A stretch of DNA of 64,000 bases. Source: Desulfobulbus oralis (GTDB lineage: Bacteria; Desulfobacterota; Desulfobulbia; Desulfobulbales; Desulfobulbaceae). The notes beneath the pieces are model-generated. The model was not told the DNA's origin and did no database searches. It worked only from the letters and a program-made list of their open reading frames with translations. Location of the stretch: positions 742,851 to 806,850 of the forward strand of contig NZ_CP021255.1 of assembly GCF_002952055.1 (NCBI RefSeq), written 5' to 3'. The position numbers and the translations under genes are program-made. Below, one piece after another: positions 17,228 through 24,814 of this stretch (within the stretch, counting starts at the first letter, position 1; each line of letters opens with the position of its first letter).

Positions 17228-18432
17228 GCGCGCCGGTCCGGCTCTCTGGCAGGAGTCAAAACCTCTCTGGCCATGGCAAAAGGCGCGCAAGCGCATTCCC
17301 TGGCCACCCGCTCCGCCAGCTTCTGCGCCCGGGCCATACGGCCCAGGATGGCGGCCTGCACCGCTTTGTCGTCCGCAAAGTGCCGCATCTTCTCCTCATA
17401 GCGCCGCTCCAGCGGCACCAGCCTGTCGCCCGCGCAGTACTTGTCCGCCAGACAGACCAGTTCCCGTTCGCTCAGCGGCATGTCATCCGGCAGTTCCAAA
17501 TCCAGGTGGTCGCGCACAATCCTGGCCATACGGGGCAGGCCCAGACTGTCCAGCAGTTCGCCGCCCGCCAGCTCGTGACGGGGCAGGCCCTTGCAGATGT
17601 CGTGCAACAGACCGCCGGCCTGTGCCAGCCTGGGGTCGCATGCAGCGGGTCGGCCCTCTGCCTCGCGCCTGGCGACCAGCCGCTCCGCAAAACGGGCGGC
17701 CACCTGCCCCACCGCCTCGGAGTGGCGCAGAATTTTCGGCAGCACATCCCGCTGCCGCAGCAGCACCCAGGCCTCCTCGGGGCTCAGCACCCCCCGCTCG
17801 GGAGCCAGCCTTTGCAGGCGCTTGTAGTCTTCGGGCCTGTCCATGTCCTCCAGAATCATGGCATCCGCCACCGAAAGCACCCGCCGGGGCAGGGTCGCAA
17901 GGGCGCCGCGCAGGCCCTCCCGGCCGTTGTGGGCCAGAATGCGCCGGATGTAGGCCGCTGGAATCAGGGGCGGGTGGCCTTCCCTGCCTGAAAAAAGCGG
18001 GATGAGCACCGGCGCGCCACTGCCGCTCCGGGCCCGATCTTTCTCCGCCTCCGCCTGCAGGGTCATGAGCGTGAGCGGCCGCAGCAGCGGCACATCCACA
18101 GGCGTGACGACAAGCGCCTCCGTGTCGCCCTGTGCCGCTCTGTTCGCAAAGGCCGAAAGGCCGGTGCACACCGAGGAAAACATGCCCCTCTCGGGAGCCG
18201 GATTGCGCACTGTCTCGAGATCCAGTCGCCTGGCCTCAGCCTCCACTGCCTCCGCATGATAGCCGCTGACCACCACGATATCGGTAAGGCCCTGACCACG
18301 AAAAAGGCGCGCCAGCCCCTCCAGTGCGGAGCAGTCCGCACCGGAGGGGCCCAGCGGCAGGGGCAGGAGGGCCTTGACCCGCCCCATGCGCAGCGACTGA
18401 CCGGCTGCAAGAATAACAACAGATATATTCAT
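17224..18432 (-). CDS. MobA/MocA-like NTP transferase fused to an HD domain (DVU_1551 type)
   Basis: A 402-residue two-domain protein. The N-terminal about 200 residues are a nucleotidyltransferase (ILAAGQSLRMGRVKALLPL, then VVTPVDVPLL) as in MocA, which makes the cytosine dinucleotide form of Moco required by Mop-type enzymes. The C-terminal half is an HD phosphohydrolase domain (HSEAVGQVAARFAERLV, GGLLHDICKG). The fusion is the form I remember from the Desulfovibrio vulgaris DVU1551 family. It overlaps its neighbours by 4 bp at both ends. A dinucleotide-synthesis role is inferred from homology and from the neighbouring Mop gene. Confidence 0.88.
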   Translation of the reverse strand: MNISVVILAAGQSLRMGRVKALLPLPLGPSGADCSALEGLARLFRGQGLTDIVVVSGYHAEAVEAEARRLDLETVRNPAPERGMFSSVCTGLSAFANRAAQGDTEALVVTPVDVPLLRPLTLMTLQAEAEKDRARSGSGAPVLIPLFSGREGHPPLIPAAYIRRILAHNGREGLRGALATLPRRVLSVADAMILEDMDRPEDYKRLQRLAPERGVLSPEEAWVLLRQRDVLPKILRHSEAVGQVAARFAERLVARREAEGRPAACDPRLAQAGGLLHDICKGLPRHELAGGELLDSLGLPRMARIVRDHLDLELPDDMPLSERELVCLADKYCAGDRLVPLERRYEEKMRHFADDKAVQAAILGRMARAQKLAERVARECACAPFAMAREVLTPAREPDRRA

Positions 18433-19526
18433 AAGCTCTCTCGATGGACTTGTCTGGCAGTGCCCTTCTCCGGCTGCACGATGTGCGCCCTGCCGTCCGG
18501 GCCGCGGGCAATACGGCCCAAGACCGGCCCCAGCCGCTTCAGGGGACTGCCGCAGGCGCAGGGGCCGGGCAGCAGGCTGGCGACATCGCCTGTACGATAA
18601 CGGATCAGCGGCATGGCCTCGCGCAGGGTGGTCAGCACCACCTCGCCCACCTCGCCCGGCGGCAGCACCGTGTCTCCGTCCATGTCCACGATCTCCACCA
18701 CCACATCCAGCCAGCGCAGATGATAGCCATCATGGGCCGGGCATTCCAGCGCGCAGCCGTAGCAGGTTTCGGTCAGGCCGTAGTGATCCAGCACCAGACA
18801 GGCCCAGACGCGTTCCAGGCGCTGTCGCAGTTCAGCACCCAGGGGCTCGGTGCTGGTCAGTATTCCTGCAAGACCCGGCGGCGCGGCCTGGGGAAAAAAG
18901 GCCAGCAGCCGCGCCAACTGGGTCGGGGCCGCCACCAGGGCATGGGGGCCTTCGTCCAGCAGCCAGCGGGCCAGCCGCAGGCCCTCCCCTTCCCGCAGGA
19001 ACTCCGGCGGCGGGTTCAGCACAAACACGCCCGCAGCGCTCAGTCCCTGCCGGAGCAGGTCGGCCACGCCATCGGGCCGTTCCGCTCCAGGCAGCAGCAC
19101 CGCCAGCCTTTCGCCGGCACGCACCAGCATGCCCATGCCCACGGCAAAAAAATTCCGGGTCTGGGCCAGATCGCCGGCGCTGAAGGCCAGTCTTTTGGGC
19201 GGTCCGGTGGTGCCGGAGCTACGCAGCGTCACCATGCGCTCCACTTCGTTCAGGGAGACCGCCAGGAAATCCTCGGGCCGCTGCAGCGCTTCGGGCCGGG
19301 TGAAGGGCAGGGCGCTCAGCCCGGCGGGCGTGGCCAGATTCAGATCATACGCGGCGAGCTGCCGGCGGTAAAAACGGGAACGCCGTGCCCTGGCCAGGGT
19401 CCGGCGCAGCAGTTCGGCCTGCAGCCCGGCCAGACGGGCAGGCCAATCCACAGCGCCTGCGGCTCCGCATGCCGCAGCCAGGCATGCGTCCAGCGGGCAG
19501 GACGGGGCGCAGGCGGACAGCTTCAC
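18429..19526 (-). CDS. AMP-dependent ligase, PaaK-like (DVU_1553 type)
   Basis: A 365-residue adenylate-forming enzyme, shorter than phenylacetate-CoA ligase (about 430). Motifs visible are the AMP-binding loop LRSSGTTGPPKR, HYGLTETCYGCALECPAHDG with an unusual Cys pair, and YRTGD near the C-terminus. The expected reaction is activation of a carboxylate as the adenylate, perhaps with transfer to CoA or to another acceptor; the substrate is unknown. Coupled by 4-bp overlaps to the TrsS-type radical SAM gene before it and the MobA-HD gene after it. This makes a stand-alone catabolic role unlikely. Confidence 0.85.
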   Translation of the reverse strand: MKLSACAPSCPLDACLAAACGAAGAVDWPARLAGLQAELLRRTLARARRSRFYRRQLAAYDLNLATPAGLSALPFTRPEALQRPEDFLAVSLNEVERMVTLRSSGTTGPPKRLAFSAGDLAQTRNFFAVGMGMLVRAGERLAVLLPGAERPDGVADLLRQGLSAAGVFVLNPPPEFLREGEGLRLARWLLDEGPHALVAAPTQLARLLAFFPQAAPPGLAGILTSTEPLGAELRQRLERVWACLVLDHYGLTETCYGCALECPAHDGYHLRWLDVVVEIVDMDGDTVLPPGEVGEVVLTTLREAMPLIRYRTGDVASLLPGPCACGSPLKRLGPVLGRIARGPDGRAHIVQPEKGTARQVHRESL

Positions 19527-20917
19527 AGCGGGTAGAGGCGGGTGCCGCCCGCAGCGGTGAGGTTGTGCAGGCAGAAGGGAATGAGCCGTCCGGCCGGCCG
19601 GACCACATGGATGCAGCAGCCCCGCACCCGGTCCAGGTCCAGGCTGAGCGCGTCCTGAAAGGCCATGCCGGAGAGGGTGAAATGCCGCGCTACGCCTTCC
19701 TGGGCCAGAAAACGGTCAAAGGCGTCCCCAGCCCCGTCGGCCGGGGCCGGCCCGCGCTGTCCCCTCCAGTGGAGCGCCACAAAGCGCCTGGCCGCACGCG
19801 AACCCTCGGCCGCCGTGGGCAGTGGCGGAACGAGCCGCTGCAGGGGCCGGGCCGCATCACAGCAGGAGCCGCCCTGATGCAGCCAGGCCAGACCCGGCTT
19901 GCCCGTACCGTCCACGCGGCGGTAGGCGGCATTGAAGGAGCATAGTTCGTGTTCGCAGGCCGGCGGCCGCAGATGCTCCGGCCGCACCAGTTCCGGGGCC
20001 TGCCGGGCCAGCGCGTTCATGATCTCCGCCAGGGTCAGACGCGGCGCTTCGGCAAGCGGCCACGGATAGCGGCCAAAAAAGGCCGCCGGCTGCAGGTGCA
20101 GGCCCCGCACCGCGGGGCCAAGCTCCAGGGCCAGACGCAGCAGGGCGCCCAATTCGTGGTCATTCACGCCCCGCACCACGGTGGCCACCAGCACCACGCC
20201 CAAACCCGCACGGGCACAGTTGGCCAGCGCCCGGCGCTTGAAAGCCAGGCAATCCCGGCCCCGCAGCATGCGGAAAGCCGCATCGCCGACCGCATCCCAC
20301 TGCAAATACACCGACTCCAGCCCCGCATCCGCCAGGGTGGCGGCATAGTCCGCCTCCTCTGCCAGACGCAGGCCGTTGGTGTTGAGTTGCACCAGGCCAA
20401 AGCCGCGCTGCCGCACCATATCCACAATCCCGGGCAGATCGTCCCGTACCGTGGGTTCACCGCCGGAGATCTGGACATTGCAGGCGCCGGAGGCCCGTTT
20501 CAGGGCATCCAGCCGCTGACCGATGTCTGCCAGCGCCGGGTCGGAGGGGGAACTGGCCGTACCCGCTGAGGCATAGCAAAGCGGACAGGCCATGTTGCAG
20601 CGCAGGGTGACTTCAATCAGGCCCGTACAGGTGTGCTGGCCGTGCACCGGGCAGAGACCGCAGTCGAAGGGACAGCCATCCTCGAGTTCGGTGGCCGGGT
20701 GTTGCGGATAGGAAGGACTTTTGGGCCGCGTCCAGTCTGCAAAGGCCGGGGCCGAAGGAATATTCGCCTCCGGCTCCTGCCACACCGCCACCCGGAATTG
20801 GCCGTGCTCCGGACAGCTTTTGCACAGTTCCACTGTCCTGCCATCAGCCGAATGGGCGTAAAAGGCATCCAGCCGCCGCAGACAAAGCGGGCAGAGGCTC
20901 TGGGTGCGGCGCAGCAT
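19523..20917 (-). CDS. TrsS-type radical SAM protein
   Basis: A 464-residue radical SAM protein. The N-terminal zinc-ribbon-like part holds CPLCLRR and CKSCPEHG, then CPFDCGLCPVHGQHTC. The radical SAM cluster motif is CNMACPLC near residue 113, with ISGGEPTVRDDLP next. The architecture resembles the MoaA/SPASM-like enzymes that also carry an upstream Cys segment. I recall this family, from the Desulfovibrio operon next to Mop, as TrsS. The start is ATG 20917, overlapping the stop of the previous gene by one base (TGATG), with GGGAGA upstream. Reaction unknown. Confidence 0.85.
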   Translation of the reverse strand: MLRRTQSLCPLCLRRLDAFYAHSADGRTVELCKSCPEHGQFRVAVWQEPEANIPSAPAFADWTRPKSPSYPQHPATELEDGCPFDCGLCPVHGQHTCTGLIEVTLRCNMACPLCYASAGTASSPSDPALADIGQRLDALKRASGACNVQISGGEPTVRDDLPGIVDMVRQRGFGLVQLNTNGLRLAEEADYAATLADAGLESVYLQWDAVGDAAFRMLRGRDCLAFKRRALANCARAGLGVVLVATVVRGVNDHELGALLRLALELGPAVRGLHLQPAAFFGRYPWPLAEAPRLTLAEIMNALARQAPELVRPEHLRPPACEHELCSFNAAYRRVDGTGKPGLAWLHQGGSCCDAARPLQRLVPPLPTAAEGSRAARRFVALHWRGQRGPAPADGAGDAFDRFLAQEGVARHFTLSGMAFQDALSLDLDRVRGCCIHVVRPAGRLIPFCLHNLTAAGGTRLYPL

Positions 20918-21381
20918 CAGGTCTCCCTGCTCAAATCCAGTTCGTAGTTCTGCACCAGTTCCAGCATCTTTTCCCAGCATTCGGCCAGCAGCTCGCCGCA
21001 GGCCACCGGGTTGGGCTCTTCGCCCTGCTGCCCCGTGCCGGCGCCCAGGCCACGGGCGATCTGAGAGCATCGCAGGCCGCCATAGGATGCCACCCGCTCG
21101 TAGAACCAGGTGGCATATTCGTGGATCACCGGCGTCCGCATGGGATGGGGGCTGACCCCGTCCTGGGCCGTGCCCGCAGCCAGGGCCAGGGCCATGGCCC
21201 CGCTGGTCAGCAGGCCGCAGGGGCCGTCGGAATGGCCCAGGCCGTGGCACAGCCCCCCGGCCGCGCACACCAGATCCGGGTTCTCACGCTCCATGGCCTG
21301 CAGCATGAGGAGGGTCAGCAGTTGACCGCAACAGTAACCCTGACGCACCCAGGGCATAAGTGCCATCATCACTGGATTCAT
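20917..21381 (-). CDS. C-GCAxxG-C-C family protein (DVU_1555 type)
   Basis: A 154-residue protein with cysteines at GYCCGQ near the start, GGLCHGLG and DGPCGLL in the middle, RCSQIARG and ACGELLAECW toward the end, the spacing of the C-GCAxxG-C-C family. It is a presumed metal- or cluster-binding redox protein of unknown function. One base lies between its start and the end of the methyltransferase gene, and its stop overlaps the start of the radical SAM gene. It is distinct from the copy at 16041. Confidence 0.82.
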   Translation of the reverse strand: MNPVMMALMPWVRQGYCCGQLLTLLMLQAMERENPDLVCAAGGLCHGLGHSDGPCGLLTSGAMALALAAGTAQDGVSPHPMRTPVIHEYATWFYERVASYGGLRCSQIARGLGAGTGQQGEEPNPVACGELLAECWEKMLELVQNYELDLSRET

Positions 21382-21382
21382 G

Positions 21383-22063
21383 TCATCGCTCCTTCTGGAC
21401 TATCCACAACCCATAGCCATGGCGGCGCTGCATGGCGCCGCAGGCGCAAAGCCCGCCTACACCGTGCCAGATCATCTGCGCCGCCAGTTCCACCAGGGCC
21501 CGGTCATGATTTTCATAGCGCAGAATCCGGAAACCGGCTCCGGTAAAAAGCGCCTGCCATGCGGCAACCGATCGCGCTCCGGCCAGGCAGGACGAGCCAG
21601 CGTCGGCATCGGGCACAGCCAGGGCGCCAGCCCGCCAGGTCACATCGCTTGCCACAAGCAAAGCGCCGGCCCGCAAGATCCGCCGCGCCTCCTGCAGGGC
21701 GATCTCCGGCCTTGCCACCAAAGAAAGGACGCATTCAAAAAGCGCCAGCCGGGCGCAGTTGGAGGCCAGCGGCATGCTGCAACAATCCGCCCGGATGAGC
21801 GCCGCAGCTGCCGGCAGCTCTGGCCATTCATCCTCTCCGGCCTGCCTGTCCAGTCCCAGGGCCCGGTAGCCGCGTGCCGCCAGGAGCCGCAGGCTCGCAC
21901 CCGCGCCCGCGCCACAGTCCACAACCAGGGATTCCGGTCCGGGCTGCAACAACGCCGCCGCCTCACACCAGTCCAGTGCCGCCTCTGTGAGCTTGAGACC
22001 CCCGGGCCGCCAGGCATTGCCGGCCACGGCCCGAAAACCTGGTTGTTCCCAAAGGGCGCTCAC
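21383..22063 (-). CDS. SAM-dependent methyltransferase (DVU_1556 type)
   Basis: A 226-residue class I methyltransferase: SAM-binding motif LVVDCGAGAGASLRLLAARG followed by the acidic ALGLD, and the late motif RRILRAGALLVASD. The start is GTG 22063, since this codon overlaps the TGA of the preceding gene in GTGA; the longer frame to 22138 would overlap that gene. It belongs to the Mop accessory operon. The acceptor is unknown. A partnership with the ligase and radical SAM proteins in making a small molecule is inference. Confidence 0.85.
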   Translation of the reverse strand: MSALWEQPGFRAVAGNAWRPGGLKLTEAALDWCEAAALLQPGPESLVVDCGAGAGASLRLLAARGYRALGLDRQAGEDEWPELPAAAALIRADCCSMPLASNCARLALFECVLSLVARPEIALQEARRILRAGALLVASDVTWRAGALAVPDADAGSSCLAGARSVAAWQALFTGAGFRILRYENHDRALVELAAQMIWHGVGGLCACGAMQRRHGYGLWIVQKER

Positions 22064-22275
22064 TTGTCTTCCACCGTAGCCTCCACTTCCCTCATCTTGC
22101 CTTCGGCCAGACTTTTCGGCACCAGGGTCAGGCCGCATTTGGGGCAGCGCGGCAGTTGCACGTCAAAGGCGCTCTGGAGATAGAAGACCGGCAGTCCGCC
22201 CGATTCCAGCGGCACACCGCAGCGCCCGCAAATCCACTGGCCGTGATCCGCCTCATAGCTCGGTCCAAGGCTCAT
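22060..22275 (-). CDS. Small zinc-ribbon/rubredoxin-like redox protein (DVU_1557 type)
   Basis: A 71-residue protein with two CxxC knuckles (ICGRCG near residue 16 and RCPKCG near residue 43), enough to bind one Zn or Fe in a rubredoxin-like site. It overlaps its upstream neighbour by 4 bp and its downstream neighbour by 4 bp. It is probably an electron carrier or metal-binding partner of the large flavoprotein before it. Confidence 0.82.
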   Translation of the reverse strand: MSLGPSYEADHGQWICGRCGVPLESGGLPVFYLQSAFDVQLPRCPKCGLTLVPKSLAEGKMREVEATVEDK

Positions 22276-24683
22276 ACCCGTTCCTCCCGCCGGCCGTCAG
22301 TGGTGACCTGATTGCTCCGGATGACCTCATCGGCCTCCTGCCCGCCGGCTCCCGGCACGATCATGCGGTGACACCAGGCATCCAGCACCACAAAACCCGC
22401 GTCCCTTTTTTCATACTCGACCCAGAAGGTCACCTTCCGCGGCCGCCAGGAGCCGAGCCAGTGGCCGCTTTCCCTGTCCTGAAAGCGGTGACCGCTGGCC
22501 TCGGCGGCCAGCACTGCGCCACGGACGTCGTCCAGCAGGATATGCCGCTCTTCCAGGCTGGGCAGCATGTCATCCGGCACCTGCACCCGTGCCAGTTCGG
22601 CGGCAGCGGCCTCCCCCGGATCCTGGGCGCCTCCGCCGTAGCGCGCAAGCAGTTGCCGCCGCAGGGCCGCCCGGTTGGCGCGCCGGGCCGAAAGCCCCGG
22701 GCCCTGCTCCGTGCCCGCGCCTGCGCCGCCGGGCAGAAGCAGATCCAGAATATGCCAGCATGCCTTGCCGCTCGCCGCCATACGGTCGCGGCACATGATG
22801 CAGGAGGCCAAACCCGGATGTTCGAGCTGGGCGGCACGGTGCTCGGCCATAGCCCTGGCCAGTTCCGGCTGACTGCACCACACCAGGCCGCCATAGCCGC
22901 AACAGGCCGTCGCGGCGCCCGTGAGCAGCGGCTCCGCCACCCGGGCCCCGCATTTGGTCGCCAGACTGCGCACGGCTCTGAGCCACGGCTCGTTATGGCG
23001 GACCGTGCAGGGATCCTGAATGGAAAAGGTAGCGGGCAGCTTCGAGCCGTTTTGCGGCAAAAGCCCTTGCAAAGAGGCAATGTCCAGTCCGTCCAGCACC
23101 TCCCAAAGCGAAAGGGGCCGGGCTTCGGGCAGGGCCTCGCCCAGGGCGCTCAGACAGGAGGCACAGGCAGTGATGATGCGGGGCCGGCCCAGTTCTTCCC
23201 AGGAGGCACGCAGTTTGGCGCTGTGCTCGCGAAAGATGCGCGCCCGGCCCGCCCAGTGCGCCGGCATGCCGCAGCAGGAAAGCATGAGGGCCAGACCTGG
23301 GCTCTTGCCCTGGTTCAGCCGTTCCCGCAGCCAGCCATAGAGGGCGGCCACCTGCGCCCCCGGCGAGGCGGCAAGCTGGCAGCCCGGAAAGAAGAGCCAG
23401 GCAGGTGCAGCCGTCGTGCTGTCTGGCACGATCAGGCTGCATTCGGGCCCGGAGGCGCTTTCCATGTCTTCCAGCGCGAACTCATGGGCCGAAGGCGGCA
23501 TAAAGCCGCGCGCCACCATGTCTTCCCGCGCGGAGAGGCAGAGTTCGGACATGGAGAAATTTTCGGGGCAGAGTTCCTCGCACTGGCCGCACAGGGTACA
23601 GCCGTTGATGAGTGCATTGGCCGTGTGAATACCCTGCACGATGGTCGCGTTGTTGAAGATCTGCCGGGCAAAGAAACGCGGATACCCCTTGTACTTCTGC
23701 ATGTACACGCACTGCCGCACGCAGATCATGCACTCGCACTGGAGACAGCGGCCCGCCTCGGCGGCGGCCTCCTCCGGCGTGTACAGCGGCTCGCCCGCCG
23801 CCCCGGCGGCCGGTTCGATGCGGGGAGCGGCCGCAATGCCGCTCACATCGGTGTGCAGGGTGCCTGCAGCCTTTTCGCGGGCAGCGGTCAGGGAAGTCCC
23901 CCCCGTGATGCGTGTCAGGGTCTGGGCCGCGCGCCTGCCCTGACCGGCCTGCCCGGAGGCGGAGGCAAAGGCATTGCCCGTGGCGCTTCGGCCCAGCCAG
24001 CCTGCGCAGCACACATTGCCGTGCCAGAGCAGGGTTTCGGCATCCACCGCTCCTTCTTCCGGAGCGAGTCCGGAGCAGGCATCCACCAAAACGGCATCGT
24101 ATTCGGCGGCGGCTCGTTCCACAAGCGCGGGGCACAGCTCCGCCTCGACAAAGCGCACGTTCTGGCGGCCCAGCCTTTCCAGATCCTGGGCCAGAAAATC
24201 CCTGAGACCTTCAGGCCGGCCCAGTCCGGGATACTGGGCCAATATGGCGCTCTCCAGCGCACCGCCATGGAAGAGCGTCACAGGATAGGATTTCCGGCCC
24301 AGGTCCCAGGCTGCGGTCAATCCCGCCAGGCCCGCGCCGACAATCGCCATGCGGAAGCGCTTGGGCGGCAGGGGCAGGGTCCGGCCCGGGGCGACGTCTG
24401 CCGACATGCAGGCCAGTTCCAGACCATGGATGGCGATGCTGCCGCCCAGGTCCCGGCGCAGGCAGACATTTTCGCAGGGATGATCACAGATGCAGGCCAT
24501 AATGCCCGGCAGGGGCACGTGGCGCTCCAGCACCTTACGGGCCTCTCCGGGCCTGCCCTCGGCCATGCGGGCCATAAAGGCGCGCACATCGAGGTCAAAG
24601 GGACAGGCCGCTCGACAGCGCGGCGGGCTTTCCTGGGTACAGTGGGATTCTACTCTGTGCAGGCTCTCCTGATCCAGCAACAT
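22272..24683 (-). CDS. Pyridine nucleotide-disulfide oxidoreductase with Fe-S and CCG domains
   Basis: An 803-residue multidomain electron-transfer protein. Residues 1-90 carry a GltD-like Cys segment (CRAACPFDLDVRAF, CDHPCENVCLRRDLGGS). AIVGAGLAGLTAAWDLGRKS at about 115 is a dinucleotide fold. A ferredoxin-like region follows (CLQCECMICVRQCVY, CTLCGQCEELCPENF). Then come HdrB/GlpC-like CCG blocks (FFPGCQ, SCCGMPAHW, CASCLSALG, CCGYGGLVWC). Start ATG 24683. This is the first accessory gene after Mop, separated by a hairpin, so it may pass electrons between NAD(P)H, thiols or ferredoxin and the Mo enzyme or the downstream factors. That pairing is inference from order. Confidence 0.87.
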   Translation of the reverse strand: MLLDQESLHRVESHCTQESPPRCRAACPFDLDVRAFMARMAEGRPGEARKVLERHVPLPGIMACICDHPCENVCLRRDLGGSIAIHGLELACMSADVAPGRTLPLPPKRFRMAIVGAGLAGLTAAWDLGRKSYPVTLFHGGALESAILAQYPGLGRPEGLRDFLAQDLERLGRQNVRFVEAELCPALVERAAAEYDAVLVDACSGLAPEEGAVDAETLLWHGNVCCAGWLGRSATGNAFASASGQAGQGRRAAQTLTRITGGTSLTAAREKAAGTLHTDVSGIAAAPRIEPAAGAAGEPLYTPEEAAAEAGRCLQCECMICVRQCVYMQKYKGYPRFFARQIFNNATIVQGIHTANALINGCTLCGQCEELCPENFSMSELCLSAREDMVARGFMPPSAHEFALEDMESASGPECSLIVPDSTTAAPAWLFFPGCQLAASPGAQVAALYGWLRERLNQGKSPGLALMLSCCGMPAHWAGRARIFREHSAKLRASWEELGRPRIITACASCLSALGEALPEARPLSLWEVLDGLDIASLQGLLPQNGSKLPATFSIQDPCTVRHNEPWLRAVRSLATKCGARVAEPLLTGAATACCGYGGLVWCSQPELARAMAEHRAAQLEHPGLASCIMCRDRMAASGKACWHILDLLLPGGAGAGTEQGPGLSARRANRAALRRQLLARYGGGAQDPGEAAAAELARVQVPDDMLPSLEERHILLDDVRGAVLAAEASGHRFQDRESGHWLGSWRPRKVTFWVEYEKRDAGFVVLDAWCHRMIVPGAGGQEADEVIRSNQVTTDGRREERV

Positions 24684-24769
24684 GGCTTCGCTTCTCCGGC
24701 AAAGGTGACAGGCGAGATGGCGGGTTGCCCCGTTCCGCCGGAGGCAAGCAGGCTGCACTCCGACAGAAC

Positions 24770-24791
24770 GGGGGCCTTGAACAAGGCCCCC
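24770..24791 (-). terminator. Strong hairpin after mop (attenuator or processing site)
   Basis: GGGGGCCTT and AAGGCCCCC form a perfect 9-bp stem with the 4-base loop GAAC, 24 bp after the mop stop. No T-run follows on the minus strand, so read-through into the accessory genes is likely. Its role may be to stabilise the mop mRNA or lower downstream expression. Confidence 0.6.
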
Positions 24792-24814
24792 GCTGAGGTC
24801 GGACAGGTTTGTCC

